DNA of 64,000 nucleotides, from positions 930,001 through 994,000 of the forward strand of contig NZ_CP016449.1 of the NCBI RefSeq assembly GCF_001713375.1, in the 5' to 3' direction. The position numbers and the translations under genes were made by a program. This stretch comes from Hydrogenophaga sp. RAC07. GTDB lineage: Bacteria; Pseudomonadota; Gammaproteobacteria; Burkholderiales; Burkholderiaceae_C. Below the pieces are notes generated by a model. The model had not been told where the DNA came from and searched no databases. It saw only the letters and a list, made by a program, of their open reading frames with translations. Below, piece by piece: positions 1 to 8,859 of this stretch. The stretch's first letter is position 1. Each line of letters starts with the position of its first letter.

Positions 1-1727
1 AGGCCGTCGGGTGAGGACAGGTCGTTGTCGTCGGTCAGGCTGGAGAGGTTGACCTTCGATTTGTCGGCGTCGGCTTCCGAAGCGAAGAGGTAGATGTCCC
101 ACTGGAACGATGCGTCGGCCGGGTTCTTCTGCGACATGCGCACGATGTGGCCGTGCACGTTGCCCTTCTGTTCCTTGCCGGCCTTCATGTCCGCATAGAC
201 GCGCGGGTTGGCGCTGTCCACCGTGGCCACGGTGCGCGCGCTGTTGTTGGTCAGCGTGATGTAGACCTCGCCGTTCTTCGGGTTCACGCCGCCCCACTCG
301 GGACGGTCCATCTTGGTGGCGCCCACCGCGTCGGCGGCCAGGCGGGTGAACACGGCCACGTCGGCTTCGCTCTTGAATTCGAAGTACGAGCTGTTGGCGA
401 TCACCGGGTTGTCCATCGACAACTCCAGCCATTCGCCGGTGCCGTCGCCCTTGAAGCGCGCGGCAAACAGCGTGCCCTTGTCGAGGTACTTGTCGCCAGC
501 GGCCAGGCGGTTGGCGGGGTTGGCGTCAGCCGGGTCCCACTTGGCGCTGGAGACGAACTTGTAGATGTACTCGCCGCGCGCGTCGTCGCCCATGTAGGCC
601 ACCACCGGCTGACCGGCCACGGCGCGAGCGAAGGTGGCGTTTTCGTGGCCCATGCGGCCCAAGGCTGTGCGCTTGCGCAGCGTGCTGTTCTTGTCGTAGG
701 GGTCGAGCTCGACGATGTAGCCGAACGTGTTCATCTCGTTGCGGAAGTCGTCCTTGGCGCTGGCGCCCACGGCGCTGTTGTTCCAGCGAGCGTAGGTGTC
801 GGCCGCGCCGCCGCTTTCCCAGCCGTGGCGGCTGGCGGCGCCGGCCTTGCGACCGTAGCGGTTGAGGGCCTGGACCTGTTTGTCCTTCTTGCGCGCGTCG
901 TCGTCTTTCGCGTCGCGGAAGAAGTAGCCGAACCAGTTTTCTTCGCCCGAGATGAAGGTGCCCCAGGGCGTGCGGCCGGTGCCGCAGTTGTTGAGCGTGC
1001 CGCGGGCCTGGGTGCCGTCGGGGCTGTACTTGGTGACCAGGTGCTCGCTGCCGCGCGCCGGGCCGTGCACGGTCACCGGCGTCATGGTGGTGACGCGGCG
1101 GTTGAACGCCGAGGCCGGCTTGTTGGCCCAGGCCTTGCCGTCGGTCTGCACTTCAACCACCGACAGGCCGTGGATCATGAGTTCCTTGTCGATCTCGGCC
1201 GCAGGACGGGGCAGCACCGAGGTGCCGCCGTTGGCGTGGATGAAGAAAGAGCTGAGCTTTTCGTCGGTGGTGGCTTCGTGGTTCATGGCCAGCAGGCCAC
1301 GCGAGTTGAAGCTGTCCGATGGTTTGCCCGATGCGTCCAGGCCGAACCACTCGATACCGTCGTGGTAGTCACCGGCGCGGTTGCCGAAGTCGGCGTCGGT
1401 GCCGTCGTTCTTGAAGGCCGGGGTGCTGCCGGTCAGCGGGTCGCCCAGGGCGTAGATCACGCGTGCGGTGTAGCCCTCGGGCACGGTCACCTGGTCGGCC
1501 ATGGTCTTGGCCACAGGCTTGAACCCCAGGCCGCTCACCGGCGCCACCGGGCCGCTGGTGGCGCAGCCGGTCAAGGCCGTACCGCCCAGTGCGGCGGCGC
1601 TTGCTCCGCCCAGCAGGCTGCGGCGGCTGAGGCGGGCGCTCAGCACACTGTCGAAGGCGGGGTTGGCGCTGGTGTTGGAGTCTTCGTCATTGAAGTGGGC
1701 GTTCTGGCGTGGGGTGTTTGTGGTCAT
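1..1727 (-). CDS. phoX: PhoX-family (DUF839) alkaline phosphatase, 3' end outside window
   Basis: Predicted periplasmic phosphomonoesterase that releases phosphate from organic esters using Fe/Ca cofactors. About 575 residues are visible; the C-terminus lies beyond base 1. The N-terminus carries a twin-arginine signal (SRRSLLGGASAAALGG) ending in a lipobox-like LTGC. The family hallmark NNCGTGRTPWGT (Cys near residue 248) followed by GEEN is present; in characterised PhoX this Cys and Glu bind the metals. GHENATF and a DRPEWGG segment are also present. The ATG overlaps the stop of the upstream psd gene in an ATGA, so translation is probably coupled. A paralogue lies at 6553-8766. The family is clear from motifs; activity is inferred. 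Confidence 0.9.
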   Translation of the reverse strand, partial: MTTNTPRQNAHFNDEDSNTSANPAFDSVLSARLSRRSLLGGASAAALGGTALTGCATSGPVAPVSGLGFKPVAKTMADQVTVPEGYTARVIYALGDPLTGSTPAFKNDGTDADFGNRAGDYHDGIEWFGLDASGKPSDSFNSRGLLAMNHEATTDEKLSSFFIHANGGTSVLPRPAAEIDKELMIHGLSVVEVQTDGKAWANKPASAFNRRVTTMTPVTVHGPARGSEHLVTKYSPDGTQARGTLNNCGTGRTPWGTFISGEENWFGYFFRDAKDDDARKKDKQVQALNRYGRKAGAASRHGWESGGAADTYARWNNSAVGASAKDDFRNEMNTFGYIVELDPYDKNSTLRKRTALGRMGHENATFARAVAGQPVVAYMGDDARGEYIYKFVSSAKWDPADANPANRLAAGDKYLDKGTLFAARFKGDGTGEWLELSMDNPVIANSSYFEFKSEADVAVFTRLAADAVGATKMDRPEWGGVNPKNGEVYITLTNNSARTVATVDSANPRVYADMKAGKEQKGNVHGHIVRMSQKNPADASFQWDIYLFASEADADKSKVNLSSLTDDNDLSSPDG

Positions 1728-2692
1728 GTGCTCGTCCTCGTGTTGGTTGACGCAACCGATGATGTACAAGTGAAATGACCGTTCTGTGACAACCCCCGGG
1801 GGTTGTCAAACAAGGCCTCGCCCATGCGGATGTGTCGTCCTGTCATCACGCTTTCATTCAAGGTGACGCCCGGCGGCGCAAACACCAGGATGGTCGAGCC
1901 GTGTTCGAACCAGCCCATCTCCTCGCCCTTCTCATAGGTGGCGTGGCATGGCAATTCGTTCGGTCCCCGGTAGCGGATGTTGAGCGCCACGTCCACCGCG
2001 CGCAGCCGCATGCTGGCCACCAGGATGGCGGCCACCGGCACGATCAGCAGCGGAGTGCCATCGGCCAGGTGGCAGTGCAGCACGGCGCGCTCGTTCTTGC
2101 AGAACAACCGTTCGATGCGCTTCAGCGCGATCGGGTTCACGTTCCAGGTGTCGCCGCTGATGTAGGTCACGTGGTCCAGCGTGAGCGCGGCCGGTGCGTG
2201 GAAGCGGTGGTACATGCTGGAGGTCAGGCGCAGCGTCACATAGGTGCCGCCGCGCAGCGTGTCGATGGCGGCCAGACCGCGCGTGTCGGTGCCCAGCAGG
2301 TCGGTGAGCGGGTAGGGGAAGCCCTTGGCCTGGAACACCTGCGCGGCAGCGTCCCCACCAATGCGGCCGCAAGCGCCGACGATGGCGTCGCAGGGGCTCA
2401 CCAGCACGTGCTCGCGTGCGTCCAGCGGACGCGCGCCGGGCTTGAGTTCGCGCACAAAACAGTCGTGCAGGCTGTGGAACGAGGTCTTCTTCGCTTCGCC
2501 GAGATCGATGTCGGTGAAGGTGCGCCAGACCGCCATCGACGCACCACGCACCCAAGGGTGGCGGATGCGGCTGAACCAGCCCATGAAGCGTGTGAGCGCC
2601 GCGCGCGGCACGCGGTTGGTGAGCAGGAAGTTGAGGTCTTCGTTGAGCGCGAGGCGTTGCAGGAGGTTGAGGCTTTTCATCGGGGGGTTCAT
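1724..2692 (-). CDS. psd: phosphatidylserine decarboxylase
   Basis: Makes phosphatidylethanolamine from phosphatidylserine at the inner membrane using a pyruvoyl cofactor formed by self-cleavage. The cleavage motif is GST within FEHGSTILVF (Ser near residue 266), with His rather than Leu before Gly, a known variant. The conserved SPCDAIVG near residue 100 and YHRFHAP near 180 support the family. At 322 residues it is about the usual length, but the last ~20 residues look non-conserved. A second in-frame ATG at 2680 is an alternative start. The stop overlaps the phoX start (ATGA), linking PE synthesis with phosphate scavenging in one transcript. Confidence 0.92.
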   Translation of the reverse strand: MNPPMKSLNLLQRLALNEDLNFLLTNRVPRAALTRFMGWFSRIRHPWVRGASMAVWRTFTDIDLGEAKKTSFHSLHDCFVRELKPGARPLDAREHVLVSPCDAIVGACGRIGGDAAAQVFQAKGFPYPLTDLLGTDTRGLAAIDTLRGGTYVTLRLTSSMYHRFHAPAALTLDHVTYISGDTWNVNPIALKRIERLFCKNERAVLHCHLADGTPLLIVPVAAILVASMRLRAVDVALNIRYRGPNELPCHATYEKGEEMGWFEHGSTILVFAPPGVTLNESVMTGRHIRMGEALFDNPRGLSQNGHFTCTSSVASTNTRTST

Positions 2693-2696
2693 GGTT

Positions 2697-2714
2697 TTTT
2701 CATGGCTTCGTCAT
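2697..2714 (+). promoter_or_regulatory. candidate Pho box upstream of the aminotransferase gene
   Basis: TTTTCAT-GGCT-TCGTCAT has two 7-base half-sites 11 bases apart; each matches 5 of 7 positions of the PhoB consensus half-site CTGTCAT. Ten bases downstream is TACAAA (2725-2730), a plausible -10 for the gene starting at 2766. It lies too close to the psd start (2692) to serve that gene in the usual geometry. The match is moderate and the call is an inference strengthened by two similar sites in the locus. Confidence 0.45.
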
Positions 2715-2765
2715 GTGGACGCCCTACAAAAGACACACACCAACCGCCCTGGAGCTTGTCGCTGC

Positions 2766-4418
2766 ATGTCTTACTTGTCTTATGCCGTTCCGCTGGGCTC
2801 GCTGGCCCTGGCCTTGCCGCTGATCAAGCAGCGGCTTGAACTCTCGCGCGCCAAACACCGCTCGCTGGCCGGCCATTCCAAGATGGCCAAACGGCTGGCG
2901 AAGTGGCTGCCGGGCTACGCCTATGACGAGGCCCGGTTCTTCCATTGCGACGGTGCGCCCGCCGAGGTGGTGGCGCAGCGCCGTGCGGCCTTCGATCTGC
3001 TGTGCGCCGGCTTCGCCGAGCGCTACGCCAAGACCCTGGCGCTCACCGCGCAGGCGCGCGAGGGCCTGGCCGATCTGCAGTTCACCGGTGCCTACCGCGT
3101 GCCTTTCCAGTTCAGCCCGCTGGTGCGTGCGCGGCTGAAGGTGGGTGCCTTCATGCAGTCGGCCGAGGGTGTGCACCTCACCGACCTCGATGGCAACCGC
3201 TTCATCGACCTCACCGGCTCGTACGGTGTGAATGTGTTCGGCGTGGACTTCTACAAGGCCTGCATGGCCGAGGGCGCGCAGATCGGCCAGGCGTTGGGCC
3301 CGGTGCTGGGCGCCTACCACCCCTGCGTGGCCGATGTGGTCCAGCGGCTGCAAGCCATCTCGGGTCACGACCAGGTGTCGTTCCACATGTCGGGCACCGA
3401 AGCGGTGATGCAGGCCGTGCGCCTGGCGCGTTACCACACGGGTCGCAAGCACCTGGTGCGCTTTTGCGGCGCGTACCACGGCTGGTGGGAAGACGTGCAG
3501 CCCGGCCCCGGCAACCCGATGCCGCCGCGCGAAACCTACACGCTGCAGGACATGAGCGAGCGGAGCCTGCAGGTGCTGCGCACGCGGCGCGACGTGGCCT
3601 GTGTGCTGGTCAATCCGCTGCAGGCGCTGCACCCCAACAAGAACGCACCGGGCGACTCCACCCTGGTGGACGGCAGCCGCACCGCCGGCTACGACCGTGC
3701 GGCCTACACCGCGTGGCTGAAGCGCTTGCGCGAGGTGTGCACCGAGCGCGGCATCGTGCTGATCTTCGACGAGGTGTTCCTGGGTTTTCGCCTGGCGCCC
3801 GGTGGCGCGCAGGAATACTTCGGCGTGCAGGCCGACATGGTCACCTACGGCAAGACGCTGGCGGGTGGCTACCCGGTGGGCGTGGTGTGCGGGCGGCGCG
3901 AGCTGATGCAGCGCTTTCGAGAGGAGCGCCCGGCCGACGTGTGTTTTGCGCGCGGCACGTTCAACGCCCACCCTTACGTGATGGGTGGCATGGCGGCCTT
4001 TTTGAAGCGGCTGGACACGCCGGAAATCCAGGCCTTGTACCAGGACCAGGATGCGAAGTGGGATGCCCGCGCGAAGCACTTCAATGACACCATGGCGGAG
4101 CACGGCCTGCCGGTGCGCGCAGCCAACATGCAAAGCATCTGGACGCTGACGTACACCCAACCGGGTCGCTATCACTGGATGTTCCAGTACCTGCTGCGCT
4201 GGCAGGGGCTGGCGCTGAGCTGGGTGGGCACGGGGCGCTTCATCTTTGGTCTGCACTTCAGCGACGCCGAGTTCGAGGACGTGGTGCAAGGCTTCGTGGC
4301 CGCGGGGCAGCAGATGCATGCACAGGGTTGGTGGTGGCGGGGGGAACAGACGCACAAGTCGATTCGTCGCAGCGTGTTTCGCGAGATGCTGGAGCGCCGG
4401 TTCAAGGGAAAGAACTGA
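2766..4418 (+). CDS. membrane-anchored class III aminotransferase
   Basis: PLP enzyme of the glutamate-1-semialdehyde aminomutase/class III aminotransferase superfamily, 550 residues. A hydrophobic N-terminus (about residues 3-20) suggests a membrane anchor, and about 130 residues precede the catalytic fold. Visible are the cofactor motifs MSGTEAVMQAVRLAR, FDEVFLGFR and YGKTLAGGYPVG, in which Lys363 would form the Schiff base. The ATG at 2766 was chosen because the open frame upstream lies over the opposite-strand psd gene and its leader. The gene is divergent from psd and has a candidate Pho box 50 bases upstream. Substrate unknown; the lipid and phosphate neighbours suggest an amino-lipid or envelope role, but that is inference. 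Confidence 0.85.
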   Translation: MSYLSYAVPLGSLALALPLIKQRLELSRAKHRSLAGHSKMAKRLAKWLPGYAYDEARFFHCDGAPAEVVAQRRAAFDLLCAGFAERYAKTLALTAQAREGLADLQFTGAYRVPFQFSPLVRARLKVGAFMQSAEGVHLTDLDGNRFIDLTGSYGVNVFGVDFYKACMAEGAQIGQALGPVLGAYHPCVADVVQRLQAISGHDQVSFHMSGTEAVMQAVRLARYHTGRKHLVRFCGAYHGWWEDVQPGPGNPMPPRETYTLQDMSERSLQVLRTRRDVACVLVNPLQALHPNKNAPGDSTLVDGSRTAGYDRAAYTAWLKRLREVCTERGIVLIFDEVFLGFRLAPGGAQEYFGVQADMVTYGKTLAGGYPVGVVCGRRELMQRFREERPADVCFARGTFNAHPYVMGGMAAFLKRLDTPEIQALYQDQDAKWDARAKHFNDTMAEHGLPVRAANMQSIWTLTYTQPGRYHWMFQYLLRWQGLALSWVGTGRFIFGLHFSDAEFEDVVQGFVAAGQQMHAQGWWWRGEQTHKSIRRSVFREMLERRFKGKN

Positions 4419-4453
4419 AGCCCGGTGCGGGGCTGAACGCCCCGCGTCCGGCC

Positions 4454-5059
4454 TCAACTGCGGTGACCAATTCCCGGGTCGATCAACTGACCGCGCATCA
4501 GGTACAGCGGTGCCTTGTGGTACAGCTTGATGTCGTGAAACGGGTCGGTGAGGATCTTGGTCATCCACGCCAGGCCGGTTTGCACATCGGCAATGAAGAA
4601 CAGGTGCACGGTGCGGAACAACAAACCGCCCACACCCAGCGCCAGCCACAACGCGCCGACCTGGCGGATGAAGCTCTCGCCATCGGTGTGCGGCTCGAAC
4701 AGGCCGAACACGCCCGGTGCCAGCGCCACCAGCATCGGTGTGCCGGCCCACAAGGCCATCAGCACCACCTTGCGTTGCAGGTTGTAGCCCACCTTGATCT
4801 CTTCCTTGTGTTCGTGCGTGGCCTGGTTCACATGGTCGTAGCCCTTGGGCTCGAAGAAGAAGTGGCCGGCCTGGCGGCTGGTCATGGACACCAGCCAGGC
4901 GATCAGCGCGGACAGCACAGGGTCGGTCCACAGCAGGGCATAGGCCACCACGAAGCTGATCGCGCTGATGAGGTGCAGCGTCTGGTTGATGCGGCTGTGG
5001 TGGTAGTAGCGGTGGTCGTCCCAGCGTTGGGTTTGCAGTGTCTTGAAAAAGTCGTTCAC
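4454..5059 (-). CDS. Mpo1/DUF962-like integral membrane protein
   Basis: About 201 residues with four likely membrane segments. It contains H-x3-N-x3-HLI near the N-terminus (HHSRINQTLHLI) and GHFFFEPKGYDH further on. This resembles the spaced histidines and GHxxFE of DUF962/Mpo1 proteins, which include a yeast Fe(II) dioxygenase acting on 2-hydroxy fatty acids. The resemblance is distant, so the enzyme role is tentative. The GTG at 5059 is preferred over the longer reading to 5134 because GGAGAA sits just upstream and the extra 25 residues look non-coding. A candidate Pho box lies 66 bases upstream on the same strand. Confidence 0.7.
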   Translation of the reverse strand: MNDFFKTLQTQRWDDHRYYHHSRINQTLHLISAISFVVAYALLWTDPVLSALIAWLVSMTSRQAGHFFFEPKGYDHVNQATHEHKEEIKVGYNLQRKVVLMALWAGTPMLVALAPGVFGLFEPHTDGESFIRQVGALWLALGVGGLLFRTVHLFFIADVQTGLAWMTKILTDPFHDIKLYHKAPLYLMRGQLIDPGIGHRS

Positions 5060-5124
5060 GGTTTCTCCATGCAAGGGTGGTGGGTGTGGGGAGGTCACAC
5101 ACCTGCGCAGTCTTGCCCTGACAT

Positions 5125-5142
5125 GTGAAAACACGGTGACAG
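5125..5142 (-). promoter_or_regulatory. candidate Pho box upstream of the Mpo1-like gene
   Basis: Read on the minus strand: CTGTCAC-CGTG-TTTTCAC. The half-sites are 11 bases apart and match the PhoB consensus at 6 of 7 and 5 of 7 positions. It lies in the 130-base gap between the Mpo1-like gene (minus) and the glycosyltransferase gene (plus). A second, weaker TTGTCAT half-site is at 5150-5156 on the plus strand. No strong -10 was found, so the site is a candidate only. Confidence 0.5.
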
Positions 5143-5189
5143 CTTCAACTTGTCATCAGTTTGTTGCACAGCGGCTGGAACATGCGTGC

Positions 5190-6440
5190 ATGAACGCCAT
5201 GACATCCGAACAGATCCTGGTCGAGGAATACCCGGCCAGCACGCCCTCCCTGCGCCTGTCGGTGGTCACAGAGACCTGGCCGCCGGAGATCAACGGTGTG
5301 TCGCTCACGCTCTCGCGTCTGGTGCAGGGCCTGTGCGCGCGCAACCACCCGGTGCAGCTGATCCGGCCACGCCAGACGCGGGTGGACCAGGCGCTGAGCC
5401 ACAGCGGGTATGAGGAGCTGCTCATGCGCGGCATGCCCATCCCGCGTTACCCCGAACTCAAGCTCGGCCTGCCCGCCAAACGCGCACTCATCAACGCCTG
5501 GACGCTGAAGCGCCCGGACCTTGTGCACATCGCCACCGAAGGCCCGCTGGGCTGGTCGGCGCTGCAGGCTGCGCGTCGCCTGAAGCTGCCGGTGACGTCC
5601 GACTTCCGCACCAACTTCCACGCCTATTGCGAACACTATGGCGTGGGCTGGTTGCGCAAACCCATGGTGTCGTACCTGCGCCGCTTCCACAACCTCACGC
5701 AGCTCACCATGGTGCCCACGCGCGCGCTGCGCGCACAGCTCATGGAGATGGGCTTCGAGAACGTGCAGGTGGTGGCTCGCGGTGTGGACACGCAACTCTT
5801 CAACCCGCAGCGGCGCAGCGAAGCCCTGCGCCGCCAATGGGGTGCAGGCCCCGACGCGCTGGTGATGCTGGTGGTGGGGCGTCTCGCCGCCGAAAAAAAC
5901 CTGGACGTGGCGCTGCAGGCCCACGCCGCCATGCAGGCCCACCACGCCGACGTGAAGCTGGTGTTTGTGGGCGACGGGCCGCTGCGCGAGAGCCTTCAGC
6001 AGCGTTGCCCCCAAGCGGTGTTTGCCGGCATGCGCCGCCACGAAGAGCTGGCGGGCTACTACGCCTCGGCCGACCTGTTCGTGTTTCCCAGCCTGACCGA
6101 GACCTTCGGCAACGTGACCATCGAGGCACTGGCCAGCGGCCTGCCTGTGCTCGCCTTCGACACCGCGGCGGCCAGCGACTGGGTGCACAGCCACACCAAT
6201 GGCTGGCTGGTGTCCGAAGGGCAGGACGCGGCGTTCGTGCGCGTGGCGGTGACACTGGCGCAAACGCCTGCCCTGTTGGCGCAGGCCCGCGAGCAAGCGC
6301 GTGCGCGCGTGGCGCATCTGGACTGGCAGCAGATCGCCCTGCAGGTGGAGGCCCTGATGCTGCAGGCTGCGGGGGCTTCACCGTCGGTGGACTCGGTGCT
6401 GCGCCCGGCCATGGCACAGCGATCGGCGCCGCTGTTGTGA
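5190..6440 (+). CDS. GT4 glycosyltransferase, MgtA-like
   Basis: Retaining GT-B glycosyltransferase of about 416 residues that would move a hexose from a nucleotide sugar to a lipid or glycan acceptor on the cytoplasmic face. The N-terminal domain starts with VVTETWPPEINGVSLTL, typical of the alpha-mannosyltransferase/sulfoquinovosyl-type GT4 group. VVGRLAAEKNLD opens the donor domain and SLTETFGNVTIEAL carries the E-x7-E donor-binding motif (about residues 304-312). ATG at 5190 or 5199 could be the start; upstream codons run into the opposite gene's leader. Among phosphatase and PE-synthesis genes it could make a glycolipid that replaces phospholipid under phosphate limitation; that is inference. 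Confidence 0.85.
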   Translation: MNAMTSEQILVEEYPASTPSLRLSVVTETWPPEINGVSLTLSRLVQGLCARNHPVQLIRPRQTRVDQALSHSGYEELLMRGMPIPRYPELKLGLPAKRALINAWTLKRPDLVHIATEGPLGWSALQAARRLKLPVTSDFRTNFHAYCEHYGVGWLRKPMVSYLRRFHNLTQLTMVPTRALRAQLMEMGFENVQVVARGVDTQLFNPQRRSEALRRQWGAGPDALVMLVVGRLAAEKNLDVALQAHAAMQAHHADVKLVFVGDGPLRESLQQRCPQAVFAGMRRHEELAGYYASADLFVFPSLTETFGNVTIEALASGLPVLAFDTAAASDWVHSHTNGWLVSEGQDAAFVRVAVTLAQTPALLAQAREQARARVAHLDWQQIALQVEALMLQAAGASPSVDSVLRPAMAQRSAPLL

Positions 6441-6487
6441 AAGCTTGATGACGCGTCTCGGTTCATTTCTCTGTGCGTCCGGCCTCG

Positions 6488-6505
6488 TTGTCATGGGCAT
6501 GACAT
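6488..6505 (+). promoter_or_regulatory. candidate Pho box upstream of second phoX
   Basis: TTGTCAT-GGGC-ATGACAT, half-sites 11 bases apart, matching the PhoB consensus at 6 of 7 and 5 of 7 positions. Two weaker repeats (CTGTTTG at 6509, CTGACGA at 6520) continue the roughly 11-base rhythm toward the gene. The site is about 48 bases before the phoX start at 6553. Confidence 0.5.
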
Positions 6506-6552
6506 GAGCTGTTTGCATGCTGACGAGGTCCAACAACGCAGGAGAACTGTTC

Positions 6553-8766
6553 ATGAAAAACCACGACATCACCACGACCCCGTTCACCGATCCCGACGAC
6601 CTTGAAAACAACGTCTCCAGCAACCGCCACTTCTCCGATGTGCTGAGCGCAGGCATGAGCCGACGCGGCGTGCTGCGTGGCGGCCTGGGTGGTGCCATGG
6701 CGGCGATGTTTGCGCCCCTGGCCCTGACCGCCTGCGGTGGCGGCGACGACACCCCTGTGGCTGGCCCGCAGACGGCCACGCCAGAGAGCCTGCTGGGCTT
6801 TGCTGCGGTGGCCAAGACACTGGCCGACACCAACTCGGTGCCGGCCGGCTACACCGCGCGCGTGATCCTCGCTTGCGGCGACCCTCTGTTCACCGGTGTC
6901 CCTGCCTGCAAGAACGACGGCACCGACACAGACTACGACCAGCGCGTGGGTGACAACCACGACGGCATGCAGTACTTCGGCCTGTCGGCCAGCGGACAGC
7001 GCGACGACAACAGCAGCAGCCGCGCGCTGCTGGCCATGAACCACGAATACATCCAGCCGTTGATGCTGCATGCGAACGGCCCGACGCCCAATCCACGGCC
7101 CGCCAGTGAGGTGGACATCGAGGTCGACTGCCATGGTCTGATGGTGGCCGAGATCATCAAGGATGGCGCCGGTGTCTTCGGCCCGGTGGTGAATTCGGCC
7201 TTCAACCGTCGCGTCACCGGCATGACGCCGATCGAGTTGTCGGGTCCGGCACGCGGCAACGCGCTGTTCGTCACGAAGTACTCCACCGACGGCACCCGCA
7301 CGCGCGGCACCATGAACAACTGCGGCAACGGCAAAACACCTTGGGGCACGCTGCTCACCACCGAAGAGAACTGGTCGGGTTATTACTTCCGGGCTGCTGG
7401 TGATCAGACCAAACGCACTGCCAAGGTCAATGCTTCGTTCTCCCGCTACGGACGCGGCGTGACCACCAGCAACGCCTCCAGCCGCTATGGATGGGAGACC
7501 GCCGGCGCCGACGACAAGTACCAGCGCTGGGACACCAGCCAGACGGGTACCAGCCTGGATGGCAGTGACGACTACCGCCACGAGTGGTTTTGCCAGGGCT
7601 TCATGGTCGAGCTCGACCCGTACAACGCCAACTCCGTGGTCAAGAAGCGCACCGGTCTGGGCCGCTTCTCGCACGAGAACGCCGCCTTCGGTTTGCCGGT
7701 GGTGGGCAAGCCGCTCGCCGTCTACATGGGCTGCGACTCGCAGAACGAATACGTCTACAAGTTTGTCTCCACTGAGAATTGGGTGGCCTCCGATGCAAAC
7801 GCAGCGGATCGACTGGGTGTGGGCGACAAGTACCTGGACAGCGGCAAGCTGTACGTGGCCAGGTTCAACGACAACGGCACCGGCGAGTGGCTTGAGCTGA
7901 GCATCACGAACCCCGCTATCGCAGGCGCATCATTCGGCTTCAACGACCCCGCCGAGATGTACATCCACACCCGCATTGCGGCCGACGCGGTGGGTGCCAC
8001 CAAGATGGACCGACCCGAGTGGGTGGATGTGCACCCGACCACGGGCGAGCTGTACATCACGATGACCAACAACAGCAGCCGCCGGGTGGCCCCGACGGGC
8101 ACCCAGACCCTGGTCGATGCCCCTAACCCACGCGGCTACACCGACACCTTCAATGGCACGTCCCAGCAAAGCGGCAACGTCAACGGCCACATCGTCCGCT
8201 TCAAGGACGCCAGCCCGGAAGGCACGAGCTTCAACTGGGATGTGTACCTGTTCGGTGCCGAGTCGGGCGCCGACGCCGCCCTGATCAACCTCTCCGGCTT
8301 GACGGACGACCAGGACTTCTCCAGCCCCGATGGTCTCGCTTTCACGCGCAGCAACGGGCTGTGCTGGATCCAGACCGACGATGGCGCTTACCGCGATGTC
8401 ACCAATTGCATGCTGCTGGCCAGTATTCCGGGCACGGTGGGCGACGGTGGACCGCTCACCCTGAACCACGCCGGCGGCGTTTCCGTGACCACGCGCATGG
8501 GTGCGAAGCCCACCGCCAACACGCTCAAACGCTTCTACGTCGGCCCGGCCCAGTGTGAAGTCACGGGCTTGTGCGAAACGCCCGACGGCAAGACGATGTT
8601 CATCAACATCCAGCATCCGGGTGAGAGCACGTCCGCGGCCAATCTGGGGGACCCCAGCAAATACGGCAGCCAGTGGCCCAGCATCGTCGGCTACGGTGCA
8701 GGCCAGCGCCCACGCTCGGCGACGGTGGTGATCACGAAGAACAACGGTGGCCAGATCGGCACCTGA
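6553..8766 (+). CDS. phoX: PhoX-family (DUF839) alkaline phosphatase, complete
   Basis: Predicted exported phosphomonoesterase of 737 residues. The twin-arginine signal SRRGVLRGGLGG starts near residue 36 and is followed by an LTAC lipobox-like site, as in the paralogue at 1-1727. The metal-binding family motif NNCGNGKTPWGT (Cys257) and TEENWSGYY are present, then SHENAAFG and TKMDRPEWVDVHP. The ATG at 6553 was chosen over 6517 because AGGAGAA sits 7 bases upstream. A candidate Pho box precedes it and a strong terminator follows at 8787-8815, so it is probably monocistronic and phosphate-regulated. Confidence 0.93.
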   Translation: MKNHDITTTPFTDPDDLENNVSSNRHFSDVLSAGMSRRGVLRGGLGGAMAAMFAPLALTACGGGDDTPVAGPQTATPESLLGFAAVAKTLADTNSVPAGYTARVILACGDPLFTGVPACKNDGTDTDYDQRVGDNHDGMQYFGLSASGQRDDNSSSRALLAMNHEYIQPLMLHANGPTPNPRPASEVDIEVDCHGLMVAEIIKDGAGVFGPVVNSAFNRRVTGMTPIELSGPARGNALFVTKYSTDGTRTRGTMNNCGNGKTPWGTLLTTEENWSGYYFRAAGDQTKRTAKVNASFSRYGRGVTTSNASSRYGWETAGADDKYQRWDTSQTGTSLDGSDDYRHEWFCQGFMVELDPYNANSVVKKRTGLGRFSHENAAFGLPVVGKPLAVYMGCDSQNEYVYKFVSTENWVASDANAADRLGVGDKYLDSGKLYVARFNDNGTGEWLELSITNPAIAGASFGFNDPAEMYIHTRIAADAVGATKMDRPEWVDVHPTTGELYITMTNNSSRRVAPTGTQTLVDAPNPRGYTDTFNGTSQQSGNVNGHIVRFKDASPEGTSFNWDVYLFGAESGADAALINLSGLTDDQDFSSPDGLAFTRSNGLCWIQTDDGAYRDVTNCMLLASIPGTVGDGGPLTLNHAGGVSVTTRMGAKPTANTLKRFYVGPAQCEVTGLCETPDGKTMFINIQHPGESTSAANLGDPSKYGSQWPSIVGYGAGQRPRSATVVITKNNGGQIGT

Positions 8767-8786
8767 GCACGCGCATTGAACGCAAC

Positions 8787-8815
8787 AAAAAAGGGCCGTC
8801 AGGCCCTTTTTTTTT
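8787..8815 (+). terminator. bidirectional rho-independent terminator
   Basis: Six A residues, then stem GGGCC, loop GTCA, stem GGCCC, then nine T residues. It sits between convergent phoX and the FecR-domain gene, and the A run lets it work in both directions. Confidence 0.9.
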
Positions 8816-8859
8816 CTGGACGTTCGAACGCCGGGGGCGGCTTGTCTGATCGTTGCGCT

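Noticed and set aside
147..1778. 543-residue plus-strand frame at the left edge
   Set aside because: Antisense to phoX; Val/Ala/Gly/His-rich with no motif.
1895..1915. tRNA-like GTTCGAACC string
   Set aside because: No cloverleaf can be built around it; it is inside psd.
5150..5167. Plus-strand Pho-like site before the glycosyltransferase gene
   Set aside because: First half-site is good (TTGTCAT) but the second matches only 3 of 7 positions; noted but not annotated.
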